Positions 49,015 through 61,300 of a stretch of 64,000 nucleotides of DNA are shown here, piece after piece. The position numbers were made by a program, and so were the translations under genes. The stretch comes from Candidatus Hydrogenedentota bacterium (GTDB lineage: Bacteria > Hydrogenedentota > Hydrogenedentia > Hydrogenedentales > JAEUWI01), in the NCBI GenBank assembly GCA_016791475.1, contig JAEUWI010000008.1, positions 1-64,000 on the forward strand, read 5' to 3'. Position 1 is the first letter of the stretch; the number at the start of each line of letters is the position of its first letter. The notes under the pieces are model-generated. The model made no database searches and was not told where the DNA came from. It worked only from the letters and a program-made list of their open reading frames with translations.

Positions 49015-50478
49015 ATGATTGAAATCGGCGCGAAAAATCGCCTCTATCCGGCCGATCCCATCCTGGCCATCGATGATGAACCCCAGGTGCTCCGGGTAAT
49101 CGAACTCACCCTGAAGTCCGAGGGGCTTTCCAATGTCGTGACCCAGTCGGATGCATCCCTCGTGCCCGCCCTGCTCGCCACGCGGCCCGTCAGCCTCGTG
49201 CTGCTGGATCTTCACATGCCCGGGGTGCAGGGCCACGAGCTGCTTGCCCAGATCCGGGAGGCCCATCCCGCCGTGCCCGTTATCATGATCACGGGGGAGA
49301 GCGATCTCGAAACCGCGATCCGCTGTATGCGGCTGGGCGCGCGGGACTATCTTTCCAAGCCGGTGGAGCCGAGGCGGCTCATTTCCAGCGTGACCCACGC
49401 CCTGGAGATCGGCGAACTGCGGGATGAATACCGCACCTTCATCAACAAATCCACCCAGGACCATCTGGACCATCCGGAAGTTTTCGAGGGCATCATCGCG
49501 GAGAGCGCGAACATGCGCTCGATCTTCCACTATGTGGAAACCATCGCGCCCTCTCGAAAACCGGTCCTGGTGACCGGTGAGAGCGGCGTGGGCAAAGAAC
49601 TTATCGCCCGCGCGCTGCACCGCGCCAGCGGCGTACCCGGTCCGTTTGTCAGCGAGACGGTGGCCGGCTACGACGACAATATGTTCAGCGACGCCCTCTT
49701 CGGCCACGTGGCCGGGGCTTTTACCGGCGCCTCGGGCGCGCGCCAGGGGCTGGTGCAGAGCGCCGAATCGGGCACCTTGTTCCTGGATGAGATTGGCGAT
49801 CTTTCCGCGCCGTCGCAGGTTAAGCTTTTGCGTCTGCTCCAGGAGCGCGAATTCCGGGCCCTGGGGTCGGATCGGCTCCAGCGCACCAGCGCTCGTTTCA
49901 TCTTCGCCACCAATCGCGACTTGAAGGCCATGCGGGACGCGGGTACTTTTCGCGGCGATTTGTTTTACCGCCTTTCCACCCACTTCATCGAGATTCCTCC
50001 CTTGCGCCAGCGCCGGCGCGATATCGTTCCGCTGGTGCGCCATTTCGTGGTCAGGGCGGCGGCGGATCTGGGCGTGGATCCTCCCGTGATTCCCCAGGCC
50101 CTGTTTCAATTGCTCAATACCCACGCTTTTCCGGGCAATGTGCGCGAGCTGGAAGCCATGATATTCGATGGTGTCGCCAAAGCCCGGGGACACGCCCTGT
50201 CCCTTGCATTGTTCGAGCCCTATCTCGTGCGGGAAGGCGCGCCTCGCGAGACGGTGCCCGCGGGGGGCAACGGCCACGCTCCCAATCCGTCCAACCTGTT
50301 CCACCAGATGGACGTACTCCCCACCATCGCCGAAGCCCAGGCCCAGTTGATCGAAGACGCCCTGCGCCGCGCCGATGGCAATCAGGGCATCGCGGCGCGC
50401 ATGCTCGGCATTTCGCGCACGACCTTGAACAAGCGTCTCCACAATCACGAGACCTCGTCTTCCGAGGCCGCCGAGTAA
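49015..50478 (+). CDS. Sigma-54-dependent response regulator next to the chemotaxis operon
   Basis: 487 residues. Receiver about 14-130 with Asp in VLLDLHMPGVQG and LSKPVE; AAA+ domain about 155-390 with Walker A GESGVGKE, the sigma-54 contact loop GAFTGA intact, and Walker B LFLDEIGD; Fis-type helix-turn-helix at the C-terminus (LRRADGNQGIAARMLGISRTTLNKRL). No kinase gene is immediately adjacent, so it is probably an orphan, perhaps served by the large kinase or by CheA. A near-consensus sigma-54 promoter begins 237 bp after its stop, in front of the chemotaxis genes, making that operon its most likely target. Confidence 0.94.
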   Translation: MIEIGAKNRLYPADPILAIDDEPQVLRVIELTLKSEGLSNVVTQSDASLVPALLATRPVSLVLLDLHMPGVQGHELLAQIREAHPAVPVIMITGESDLETAIRCMRLGARDYLSKPVEPRRLISSVTHALEIGELRDEYRTFINKSTQDHLDHPEVFEGIIAESANMRSIFHYVETIAPSRKPVLVTGESGVGKELIARALHRASGVPGPFVSETVAGYDDNMFSDALFGHVAGAFTGASGARQGLVQSAESGTLFLDEIGDLSAPSQVKLLRLLQEREFRALGSDRLQRTSARFIFATNRDLKAMRDAGTFRGDLFYRLSTHFIEIPPLRQRRRDIVPLVRHFVVRAAADLGVDPPVIPQALFQLLNTHAFPGNVRELEAMIFDGVAKARGHALSLALFEPYLVREGAPRETVPAGGNGHAPNPSNLFHQMDVLPTIAEAQAQLIEDALRRADGNQGIAARMLGISRTTLNKRLHNHETSSSEAAE

Positions 50479-50553
50479 TTCACGGAGCGATTTCGGGGCC
50501 CTTCACCGAATCTCATCCGGATCCACAGGGCCGCTCCGGGGCGGGGTGTGAAA

Positions 50554-50573
50554 ATCGGCACAGCAGTGCCGAT
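50554..50573. promoter_or_regulatory. Perfect palindrome, candidate enhancer for the sigma-54 activator
   Basis: ATCGGCAC-AGCA-GTGCCGAT, perfect 8-bp arms. It lies about 177 bp upstream of the predicted start of the sigma-54 promoter at 50715-50730, within the normal distance for an activator-binding site. A second imperfect dyad, AACCCGTTG-ATCCA-CAATGGGTT (50588-50610, one mismatch), lies between them. Confidence 0.5.
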
Positions 50574-50714
50574 CTGAACATGCGCTTAACCCGTTGATCC
50601 ACAATGGGTTGGTGCGTGCGCTCTCCCGGCCCTGTTCCGATTTGCGCATCCCGCTATTGCGCGCCGGGGCGCCAATTGCTCCTGTTTTCAGCCCAATCCT
50701 TCCCTGGCTGATGC

Positions 50715-50730
50715 TGGCACGGTCCATGCA
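50715..50730 (+). promoter_or_regulatory. Sigma-54 promoter of the chemotaxis operon
   Basis: CTGGCACG-GTCC-ATGCA: the -24 element is perfect including the preceding pyrimidine, and the -12 element matches 4 of 5. GG (50716-50717) and GC (50728-50729) are exactly 12 bp apart. Transcription would start near 50741, leaving a short leader with AAAGGAG before the ATG at 50766. Confidence 0.8.
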
Positions 50731-50765
50731 TTAGCAGGGCAGCAACCCTGAAAGGAGATTGGGCC

Positions 50766-51269
50766 ATGTACGCATTACGAGACGACATTCCACCCCACCC
50801 ATCGACGCCGGGCTGCAGCGCAATCGAGCTCCGCTTCTCCTCTCTCCGCGAACTTGTTCCGGGGATCTGCCTCGCGAGCAGCACCTTTGCCGCGGGTCCC
50901 GGAGGCGGGGAAATGCCCAAAGTAAATCTTGTGCTCCGCGAGTTGCTGGGCAACGCCATCGAGCACGGCAATCGCAACGATCCCCGGCGGGGTGTCGTGT
51001 GCCGCGTCACGCGTCTCAGCCCCCACTCGGTCGAGTTGAGCGTCACCGATGAAGGTCTGGGCTTCACCGCGGACGACGTGGATCTTCAATTCCTCGACAG
51101 CCCCTCGGATTCGAGCCGGGGCGGCCTGCGGCTGGTGAACGCGCTCAGCGATTCCCTGCGCTTCGAGCTCGGCGGGCGCCGCACCGTCTGCCAGGTTTCC
51201 TGGAACCTGGACGAGCACAATCCGACGCAATTTCAACCCCCATCAAGCAACGCATCAGGAAAGGAGTGA
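50766..51269 (+). CDS. RsbW-like ATP-binding protein (GHKL ATPase)
   Basis: 167 residues with AAAGGAG ahead of the ATG. The single domain is an HATPase_c_2-type fold: LVLRELLGNAIEHGN (N box), VTDEGLGF (G1), then SRGGLRLVNALSD (G2-like). Proteins of this type include the anti-sigma kinases RsbW and SpoIIAB and many free-standing relatives. It is the first gene of the chemotaxis operon, followed by cheW after 5 nt. A partner-switch protein is not in the window except the distant SpoIIAA-like protein at 29167-29532. The N-terminal 20 residues are not conserved-looking. Confidence 0.82.
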   Translation: MYALRDDIPPHPSTPGCSAIELRFSSLRELVPGICLASSTFAAGPGGGEMPKVNLVLRELLGNAIEHGNRNDPRRGVVCRVTRLSPHSVELSVTDEGLGFTADDVDLQFLDSPSDSSRGGLRLVNALSDSLRFELGGRRTVCQVSWNLDEHNPTQFQPPSSNASGKE

Positions 51270-51274
51270 CGGCC

Positions 51275-51784
51275 ATGACAGACAGCGCACGACAGGAAAT
51301 CGGAGCCGCCGGTATGGCGGGCAAGTATCTGACCTTCAAGCTGGGCCCGGAGACCTACGGCATAGAAATTCTCTGCGTGCAGGAAATCATCGGTCTGATG
51401 CCGATCACGCGCATTCCCAAGGTTTCCGAATTTATCCGTGGGGTCATCAACCTGCGGGGAAAAGTGATTCCGGTGATGAGTCTGTCGCGGCGCTTCGGCG
51501 TGCCCGACCGGGATGAAACCTCGCTGACCTGCATTATCGTCATCGAGCTTGCGCGGGCGGGCGACTCGATCACCATGGGGGTGGTGGTGGATGAAGTCTC
51601 GGAAGTGATCAATATCCACGCCGAGAATATCGAATCCCCGCCCGACCTGGGGGGCGCCCACGGCGACGCCTTCCTTCGGGGCATGGGCAAGGTGGACGGC
51701 AAGGTGGTCATCCTGCTGGACATGGCCCGTGTCATCGAGTCCGGCGTGGCGCTCGATCTGGATATACCCGCGGAAGCGGTTTGA
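51275..51784 (+). CDS. cheW: Chemotaxis coupling protein CheW
   Basis: 169 residues. AAGGAG is 8 nt before the ATG at 51275; an in-frame GTG at 51266 overlaps the ribosome site and is unlikely. Family features: YLTFKLGPETYGIEI, VQEIIGLMPITRIPKVSEFIRGVINLRGKVIPV in order, then VVDEVSEVI. It couples chemoreceptors to CheA at the inner membrane. Second gene of the operon, between the RsbW-like ATPase and the receptor. Confidence 0.94.
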   Translation: MTDSARQEIGAAGMAGKYLTFKLGPETYGIEILCVQEIIGLMPITRIPKVSEFIRGVINLRGKVIPVMSLSRRFGVPDRDETSLTCIIVIELARAGDSITMGVVVDEVSEVINIHAENIESPPDLGGAHGDAFLRGMGKVDGKVVILLDMARVIESGVALDLDIPAEAV

Positions 51785-51840
51785 GCAGGGCTTCGAGTGT
51801 TTCGAAGCTGAACAGGGTTTAACACTGGGAGAACAGGCTT

Positions 51841-53940
51841 ATGTTTAAGAGCATGAAACTTGGATCAAAAATCGGCATGGGCTTCACGCTGCTGCTTGTC
51901 ATCGCGATCGCCCTTGGCGGTCTCGCCGTCGTCAACATGAACGGCGTCAAGAACACGGCGGAAATGCTCGCGACGTCGGCGATGCCCGAGGTCGGGCTGG
52001 CCACGGAAGTGGAGCGCTACTCGCTCAAGACCATGTACGCCACCCGAGGCTACGCCTTCACGGAAGAAAAACCCTATCTGGACACGGCGCGCGAAGAACT
52101 CGCCAAGGTGAAGGATTTTCTGAAGCAGGTGGAGGCGCACGCGGCGACCTTCAATGACACCGATCTCGACGCCAAGGCCAGGGGCGCGGAAGCGGCCGCC
52201 CTGGAGTACGAGAAGCTCCTTGAGGAGACGGTGACCACCACGGAAGCACTCAACGTGGAGAAAGAGGCGCTGAACAAGGCCGCTCAGGAGTACATGAGCA
52301 TTTGCGATGTCTTTCTGAAAGATCAGACGGATAAGCTGAATGCGGAAATCGCCGAGTTGGCGGGCGCCTCGGCCGCGGGCGCGGAAGCCACGGCGGTAAG
52401 TACGGCGGCCACGGCCTCCGAAAAGGCCAAGAAGGTCCAGGAACGTTTCACCAAGACCGCCATGACGAATGATATCATCGAACTGGGCAACAATATCCGC
52501 ATCGGTGTCTGGAAAGCCATCTCCCTGCGCGACCCGGCCCTTTTCACCGAAACACAGAAGAAGTTTGCCGAGGTCAATGCCAAACTGGATGAATTGAAAG
52601 CGATTACCACGCAGGAATTGAACCTGAAGCAGATTGAGGACTGCCGCGCCGCCGGCCAGGCCTACAATGACGGCATGACCCGCTTCCTCGAAAGCTGGTT
52701 GAAGCGCGAAGAACTGGGCAAAAAGCGCGGCGCCGCCGCCGACCTCGTGCTGACAGCCGCGGAAACCGCCTCCAAGGATGGCATGAAGACCGCCTCCACG
52801 GCCAGCACCGACGCGTCCAGCGCTCTCGGGGTGGCGTCGACCGTGATGGTTATCGGTCTTGCGATTGCGGTGGTTCTGGGCGTCACGCTGGCTATCTTCA
52901 TCACCCGTTCGATTACGGGCCCGCTGCAGCGCATTATCGACGGTCTCCGTGGTGGCGCGGAGCAGGTGGCCTCGGCCGCGAACCAGGTTGCCCAGTCGGG
53001 CCAGGGCCTGGCCGAGGGCGCAAGCTCGCAGGCGGCTTCCCTCGAAGAGAGTTCGGCTTCGCTCGAAGAGCTCTCCAGCATGACCCGCCAGAATTCCGGC
53101 AACGCCGAGCAGGCGAACAGTGCGGCCCGCGAAGCGCGCGACGGCGCGGTGCGCGGCACACAGGCGATGCAGACCATGAGCTCGGTCATCGAGAAGATCA
53201 AGGTGTCGTCGGACGAGACGGCCAAGATCATCCGCACCATCGACGAGATCGCCTTCCAGACCAATCTGCTGGCGCTGAACGCGGCGGTGGAAGCGGCCCG
53301 GGCGGGCGAAGCCGGCAAGGGCTTTGCGGTGGTGGCCGAAGAGGTGCGCAACCTGGCGCAGCGCAGCGCGCAGGCGGCGCGGAACACCTCCACGCTCATT
53401 GAAGAGTCGCAGCAGAACGCCAAGTCGGGTGTGACGGCGGCGCAGGAAGTGGGCACGGTGCTTGGTCAGGTGGCCAGCAGTATCGACAAGGTGGCCCAGC
53501 TCATTGCCGAAGTGTCGGCGGCGAGCCGCGAACAGACCCAGGGCGTGGAACAGATCAACCTGGCCGTGAGCAACATGGATCAGGTGACCCAGTCCAACGC
53601 GGCCAACGCCGAAGAGTCGGCGGCGGCGGGCGAAGAGCTCTCCGCCCAGGCGCGGGAACTCCAGGACATGGTGGTGGAGCTCACCGCCATGGTCAAGGGC
53701 GCGGGCGCGGCCAACAATGGCTATACGGCCGAGTCGACCGTGAAGCACCTGCCCGCGCGCCGGGAGTCCTGGAAAGCGACAAAGGCGCAACGCGCCCGCT
53801 ACGCCCTCAGTAGTAAAGAATCCAGTGTGCGGAGCGAAGACGGCGCCCGTTCCATGCGGAACGCGCAGGAACTTACCCACGCCAGTGTTGCCGCCGAAAG
53901 TGTAATTCCGCTGGACGAAGACGATTTCAAAGAATTCTAG
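51841..53940 (+). CDS. Methyl-accepting chemotaxis protein with C-terminal CheR/CheB tether
   Basis: 699 residues. Membrane helix 1 about 12-34, an all-helical periplasmic domain of about 300 residues, helix 2 near 333-357, then the cytoplasmic signalling hairpin whose tip is [19 protein letters not shown] and continues [22 protein letters not shown]-like stretch follows helix 2. After the hairpin comes a flexible, basic linker of about 75 residues ending in DFKEF, which fits the x-[HFYW]-x-x-[HFYW] pentapeptide that binds CheR and CheB in other bacteria. Ligand unknown. Confidence 0.94.
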   Translation: MFKSMKLGSKIGMGFTLLLVIAIALGGLAVVNMNGVKNTAEMLATSAMPEVGLATEVERYSLKTMYATRGYAFTEEKPYLDTAREELAKVKDFLKQVEAHAATFNDTDLDAKARGAEAAALEYEKLLEETVTTTEALNVEKEALNKAAQEYMSICDVFLKDQTDKLNAEIAELAGASAAGAEATAVSTAATASEKAKKVQERFTKTAMTNDIIELGNNIRIGVWKAISLRDPALFTETQKKFAEVNAKLDELKAITTQELNLKQIEDCRAAGQAYNDGMTRFLESWLKREELGKKRGAAADLVLTAAETASKDGMKTASTASTDASSALGVASTVMVIGLAIAVVLGVTLAIFITRSITGPLQRIIDGLRGGAEQVASAANQVAQSGQGLAEGASSQAASLEESSASLEELSSMTRQNSGNAEQANSAAREARDGAVRGTQAMQTMSSVIEKIKVSSDETAKIIRTIDEIAFQTNLLALNAAVEAARAGEAGKGFAVVAEEVRNLAQRSAQAARNTSTLIEESQQNAKSGVTAAQEVGTVLGQVASSIDKVAQLIAEVSAASREQTQGVEQINLAVSNMDQVTQSNAANAEESAAAGEELSAQARELQDMVVELTAMVKGAGAANNGYTAESTVKHLPARRESWKATKAQRARYALSSKESSVRSEDGARSMRNAQELTHASVAAESVIPLDEDDFKEF

Positions 53941-54032
53941 CGATCGCGATGCCCGCCCCCGACTATCGCGGGGGCGGGCCAGCCCGGAGGTCAGGGTGCG
54001 TATCGCCAGTGCGAAAGAAAGTGAGTGAAGCC

Positions 54033-57411
<3,379 letters not shown>

Positions 57412-57452
57412 GGTGGGACTAGAGGCCGTATCCGGCGCAATTGCCGTCACCG

Positions 57453-57482
57453 TTGACGAAGCGATACTGTCCATAGTATCAT
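57453..57482 (+). promoter_or_regulatory. hicAB promoter with embedded operator
   Basis: TTGACG (57453-57458), 18-bp spacer, TATCAT (57477-57482), both 5 of 6 matches to consensus. A perfect inverted repeat GATACT-GTCCAT-AGTATC (57463-57480) overlaps the spacer and -10 box, as expected for an autorepressor such as HicB. Transcription would begin near 57489, at or next to the hicA GTG, so hicA would be leaderless. Confidence 0.65.
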
Positions 57483-57488
57483 CGAGTG

Positions 57489-57742
57489 GTGAACAGCAAA
57501 CAACGCAAGACGCTGGAGAAACTCTTCTGTGAAGATCCGGGTAACAATATCCGGTGGGCCGATGTGGAGTCTCTGTTGAAGGGCTTGGGCGCGGAGCTTG
57601 AGGAGGGCAGCGGCTCGCGCGTAACAATATCCGGTGGGCCGATGTGGCCGTCTTTCATCGGCCCCATCCCCAACCCACCATTCGTCGGGGTGTCGTTGCC
57701 GCGCTGCGTAAGTTCCTGCAGGCGACTGGAGTCGTACCATGA
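57489..57742 (+). pseudogene. hicA: HicA-like toxin gene, frameshifted
   Basis: The frame starts MNSKQRKTLEKLF and continues through RWADVESLLKGLGAELEEG to GSRV, like HicA mRNA interferases. It then leaves the family: 57621-57647 repeats 57541-57567 exactly (27 bp), and after it the remaining HicA sequence (VAVFHRPHPQPTIRRG, then VAALRKFLQATG) is only readable one base over, up to a TGA at 57740 that overlaps the hicB ATG. In the relatives I recall, the stretch between GSRV and AVFHRPHP is 8 residues; here it would be 8 with one base missing. The catalytic His (FHRPHP) is therefore out of frame and the toxin should be inactive. An in-frame misread runs to 57788. Confidence 0.75.
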
Positions 57743-58083
57743 AAGATTACCTCACTTACAACGGCTACGAAGCCAAACTGGAGTATGACGCCGAGGATGA
57801 TTCGTTCTTCGGCATTGTCACCAACATCCAGGACACAATTCACTTTCAGGGCCGGTCCATCAAGGAACTGCGCGACGAGTTCAAGAACTCCGTTGAGGTC
57901 TACCTGAAGCACTGCAAGAAAATAGGGAAGGATCCCAACAAGCCCTATTCAGGCAAGTTCGTATTGCGGGTGCCACCGGAGCTTCACCGGCGGTTGGCGG
58001 AATCGGCCCGGGAGGCCAACGAAAGCCTGAATGCCTTCGCCACGCGGGTGCTGCAAAATTCCGGCTCATTGAAGACGCCTTAG
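57739..58083 (+). CDS. hicB: HicB-family antitoxin
   Basis: 114 residues. The N-terminal part (KDYLTYNGYEAKLEYDAEDDSFFGIV) is the HicB partial RNase-H-like fold that blocks HicA, and the C-terminal part (KFVLRVPPELHRRLAESAREANESLNAF) is a ribbon-helix-helix-type DNA-binding domain. Its ATG overlaps the original hicA stop (ATGA). It should still bind its operator at 57463-57480. It looks intact even though the toxin gene beside it is frameshifted. Confidence 0.9.
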   Translation: MKDYLTYNGYEAKLEYDAEDDSFFGIVTNIQDTIHFQGRSIKELRDEFKNSVEVYLKHCKKIGKDPNKPYSGKFVLRVPPELHRRLAESAREANESLNAFATRVLQNSGSLKTP

Positions 58084-58097
58084 GTTGTCGGCGGATC

Positions 58098-58126
58098 TTG
58101 ACTTCCGTGTCGGATTTCCCTAGTTT
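58098..58126 (+). promoter_or_regulatory. Candidate sigma-70 promoter of the sulfatase gene
   Basis: TTGACT (58098-58103), 17-bp spacer, TAGTTT (58121-58126). The -35 matches 5 of 6, the -10 only 3 of 6. It lies 41 bp before the sulfatase ATG in the 83-bp space after hicB. Confidence 0.35.
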
Positions 58127-58166
58127 GAACGGCAGATAAATCTCCGGCCATTTCAGGAATCCGTCC

Positions 58167-59546
58167 ATGAACGCTTTCTCCCGACTTCTCATCGTGCTGC
58201 TCGTGCTGCCCGCCGCTCTCGCCTGCGCCGAAGCTGGCCCCGGCATGCGGCCGAACATTATCCTAATCATGGCGGACGATCTGGGCTATGGCGATCTCGG
58301 CAGCTATGGCCAGCAGCGTATTCAGACGCCCCACCTGGACCGTCTGGCGGCGGAGGGCACGCGCTTCACCCAGTTCTATGCCGGTTCTTCCGTGTGCGCG
58401 CCGAGCCGATGCTCCTTGATGACCGGCATGCACAATGGTCACAATCGCGTGCGCGACAACATCCCCCATGGAATTTTCCTTCGCCCGGACGACGTCACCG
58501 TGGCCGAAGTGCTCAAACAGGCCGGCTACACCACGGGCGCGATTGGCAAGTGGAGTCTGGGCAACCCTGGCTCGTGGGGCGTGGCGAACTGGCAGGGCTT
58601 CGACTATTTCTACGGCCACCTTGATCAGGATCAGGCCCATTTCTATTACCCCGATTACCTCTGGGAGAATGATCGCATCGTAGAGTTGCGCGGCAACCGC
58701 GGAGGCAAGACGGTCGACTATACACACGATTTCTTCACGAAGAAAGCCCTCGGGTTTATCGAGGCGAACAAGGACCGGCCCTTTTTCCTCTATCTGCCCT
58801 ACACCATTCCCCACAGCTCCGACTATCCCAAGAAAACTCCGGAGTCACAGATTGTCCCATCCGATGAACCCTACACCGGCGAAACCTGGCCCCAGACCGA
58901 GAAAAACTTCGCCGCCATGATTACGCGCATGGATCGCGATGTGGGCCGCATCGCAGACCTGGTACAGCGGCTGGGCCTCGACAGCAACACCCTGATCCTC
59001 TTCACCAGCGATAACGGGCCCGACCCCAGCGACAGCCATGATGTGGAATTCTTCGACAGCAACGCCGCCCTGCGCGGCCACAAGCGCGATCTGTACGAGG
59101 GTGGCGTCCGCGTGCCCATGATCGCGCGCTGGCCCGGCCGGGTGCCGGCAGGCAGGACGAGCGAGCAGGTCTGGGCCCACTACGACCTCCTGCCCACCCT
59201 GGCCGAGCTTGCGGGGCTGGGCGCGCCAGAGGGCGTCGACGGTATCTCCATGCGCCCAGCCCTTACGGGCGAGGAGCAAAAAGCGCAGCACGAGTTTCTC
59301 TACTGGGACTACGGCCACTGCCGCGAAACCTACCTGCAGGCGGTCCGCCTGGGCGACTGGAAGGCCGTGCGCAACGGGAAAGACGCGCCGATGGAACTCT
59401 ACGATCTGAAAAGCGATACCGGCGAATCGAAGGACGTCGCGGCGGCGAACCCGGAGGTGGTGCGCGCGGTGGAGGCCGTCATGGCCGGTGCGGTGACACC
59501 TTCGCCGGATTACCCGATCGGCGAGATCTATCAGCGAGCGCCGTGA
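58167..59546 (+). CDS. Exported arylsulfatase-family sulfatase (formylglycine type)
   Basis: 459 residues with a signal peptide (about 1-22). Family S1 features: NIILIMADDLGYGDLGSYG (metal Asp pair), the formylglycine site CAPSR (Cys77) in SSVCAPSRCSLMTG, GKWSLGNPG, HSSDYPKKT and LFTSDNGPDP (metal site). The Cys must be oxidised to formylglycine by a maturase (FGE or anSME), which is not in the window. Substrate unknown: sulfated glycans are the usual targets of such periplasmic sulfatases. It follows hicAB on the same strand with its own candidate promoter. Confidence 0.92.
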   Translation: MNAFSRLLIVLLVLPAALACAEAGPGMRPNIILIMADDLGYGDLGSYGQQRIQTPHLDRLAAEGTRFTQFYAGSSVCAPSRCSLMTGMHNGHNRVRDNIPHGIFLRPDDVTVAEVLKQAGYTTGAIGKWSLGNPGSWGVANWQGFDYFYGHLDQDQAHFYYPDYLWENDRIVELRGNRGGKTVDYTHDFFTKKALGFIEANKDRPFFLYLPYTIPHSSDYPKKTPESQIVPSDEPYTGETWPQTEKNFAAMITRMDRDVGRIADLVQRLGLDSNTLILFTSDNGPDPSDSHDVEFFDSNAALRGHKRDLYEGGVRVPMIARWPGRVPAGRTSEQVWAHYDLLPTLAELAGLGAPEGVDGISMRPALTGEEQKAQHEFLYWDYGHCRETYLQAVRLGDWKAVRNGKDAPMELYDLKSDTGESKDVAAANPEVVRAVEAVMAGAVTPSPDYPIGEIYQRAP

Positions 59547-59588
59547 GTATTTCGTTTCCAGATATCACAGAGGGGCTGGACAATAACC

Positions 59589-59618
59589 TTTACAAAATTC
59601 ATTCATGCGAGGGATAAT
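59589..59618 (+). promoter_or_regulatory. Candidate sigma-70 promoter upstream of the small helical protein gene
   Basis: TTTACA (59589-59594), 18-bp spacer, GATAAT (59613-59618), both 5 of 6 matches. The leader to the ATG at 59747 is about 120 nt and contains small hairpins (GCCCG-TACA-CGGGC and GCGCT-CAGG-AGCGC). Confidence 0.5.
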
Positions 59619-59746
59619 AGCTGTAGAGCCCGTACACGGGCCGCTGCCGCTTGCCGCGCTCAGGAGCGCGACCCGACAGCACGACGCCGTGCGGGTGAAG
59701 CGCCCGGGTCCCAGCCAATGCGGCCCGCCGGCGAAAGGAGAGCACC

Positions 59747-60187
59747 ATGGCACCGCGGCAATTTCTCTTTTTCCTCCGGTGGGCGGCGGAATTCCACAAG
59801 GATCTGCGCGAGTTTTATGAGCGCAAGAGCAAGGAAGTTCTTTCCCCGGAGGTGGAAACCCTGCTCCAGTATCTTTCCCGTCACGAGGGCTCCCTTGCCG
59901 AGATTATCGAGGCCTATGAGGACGACGCACCCCAGGCGATTCTGGATGCGTGGTTCAAGGTGGCGCCGGAATTGCGCGCGGTGAAGCAGCCCGCGGATCT
60001 GGAGTTCGCCCCCGACGCCACGGTGGACGAAGTCATCGACAAGGCGCTGGAAATGGACGAGAGCCTGATCTCGGTCTACCGCATGCTCATCCGCCAGGCC
60101 GTTCCCGAGCGGCTGCGCGAGGTTCTGCAGAATCTTGTCGAAGAAGAAGAACGCGAGGAGAAGCGCCTGCTCAAGAGCCGGCGTTGA
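59747..60187 (+). CDS. Small helical protein, ferritin/rubrerythrin-like candidate
   Basis: 146 residues, GAAAGGAG 7 nt before the ATG. It is all-helical by pattern: FHKDLREFYERKSKEVLSP, LLQYLSRHEGSLAEIIEAYED and a very acidic-basic C-terminus (EEEEREEKRLLKSRR). The first helix pair and the HEGS motif resemble rubrerythrin-like four-helix proteins, but several of the Glu/His metal ligands are not evident, so metal binding is doubtful. Function unknown. It is convergent with the glycosyltransferase gene; the two stop codons are directly adjacent. Confidence 0.65.
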   Translation: MAPRQFLFFLRWAAEFHKDLREFYERKSKEVLSPEVETLLQYLSRHEGSLAEIIEAYEDDAPQAILDAWFKVAPELRAVKQPADLEFAPDATVDEVIDKALEMDESLISVYRMLIRQAVPERLREVLQNLVEEEEREEKRLLKSRR

Positions 60188-61300
60188 TCACGGAGCTTTC
60201 TCCTTTCCAATCGCGTCCAACACCACAGCCTCCAATTGCCGCCCAACGGCCTCAGGCTCATGCTCCCGCTCCACTTTGGCCCGGGCCGCCGCGCCCAGTC
60301 GGCGGCGCAGCTTTGGATCCAGCATGAGGCGGATCAGGGCGTCGGTGAAGGCGGTGAGGTCGTCATCCGGCACGATGAGCGCGTCCACCTCGTGGGTCAG
60401 CGGATAGGCGGCGCTCTGGCACGCCACGATGGCCTTGCCCGCCGCCATGGCGTTGAGCAGTTTGATCGGATAGCCCGACCACGACACCCGCGGCAGCGCG
60501 AGCACGGAATCTTCCGCCAGCACGCGATGGAGTGAATCGAAGCCCTTCACGGACACCACGTCCGCATCGGGGAAGCTGGCCTCTTCCGCCGTGGCAATGC
60601 GCAGCCGCGCCTCGGGGAAACGCCTGCGCACGCGCTCCATCGAAGCAAAGAGCAGCCCGAGATTCTGGTAGGCGTCCAGATTGCCCGTATACAGCACGGG
60701 CGGCAGGGCTTCGCCAACGGCGCAGACCTCGAAATCCCGGGCGTCCAGCGGCGGGGGAATGACGGTGACTTTATCGTGGGCGCAGCCCCGCACCACCAGG
60801 TGCCCCGCCAGGCGCTGGTGCGGCGCGATGACGCGATCGGCCCGCCGCGGAAAGGTGCGATCCAGCCAGCGCCCCAGTTTCGCCGGGGCCGCCGTCCAGC
60901 GGAAATAGTAGGGGAGCTCGTCCGACATGGCGTTGTGGGCGTGATAGATCAGCGGGCGTTTTCCCGCCGCCAGGCCCACCAGGAGGGCTTCGTAGTTGTG
61001 GGCGATCACCGCATCGATGCGATGGCGCTCCACCACCCGCCGCAGTTTCAACACCATGGCGAGATCCTGGAAGGGCTTCGCCAGTGAAGGGCCCGCCGCC
61101 GTCTTGCCCTCGCCGGGGATCCGGCGACATCGGTGGATCGTCAGGCCGCTCGTGTCCCGGCCCTCACCATAGCCATACACCACCAGATGAACTTCGTGGC
61201 CCCGGTCCTGCAGGGCGAGGGCGTTGTCGCGGATGAACACCTGCGAGCCCTGGGGCACCGGAAAGGGACAAGCGCCCACGAGTGCGATGCGAAGCTTCAT
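60188..61300 (-). CDS. Family 4-type glycosyltransferase
   Basis: 370 residues with the GT-B two-domain layout: an N-terminal half starting MKLRIALVGACPFPVPQGSQ (with a glycine-rich loop) and a C-terminal half with PPVLYTGNLDAYQNLGLL and the KLLNAMAAGKAIVACQSA stretch typical of the nucleotide-sugar site. IYHAHNAMSDELPYYF lies in the first half. Cytosolic or peripheral; acceptor unknown, presumably envelope polysaccharide or glycolipid. It is followed on the same strand (upstream side) by a phosphodiesterase-family gene after a 271-bp repeat-rich gap. Confidence 0.88.
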   Translation of the reverse strand: MKLRIALVGACPFPVPQGSQVFIRDNALALQDRGHEVHLVVYGYGEGRDTSGLTIHRCRRIPGEGKTAAGPSLAKPFQDLAMVLKLRRVVERHRIDAVIAHNYEALLVGLAAGKRPLIYHAHNAMSDELPYYFRWTAAPAKLGRWLDRTFPRRADRVIAPHQRLAGHLVVRGCAHDKVTVIPPPLDARDFEVCAVGEALPPVLYTGNLDAYQNLGLLFASMERVRRRFPEARLRIATAEEASFPDADVVSVKGFDSLHRVLAEDSVLALPRVSWSGYPIKLLNAMAAGKAIVACQSAAYPLTHEVDALIVPDDDLTAFTDALIRLMLDPKLRRRLGAAARAKVEREHEPEAVGRQLEAVVLDAIGKEKAP

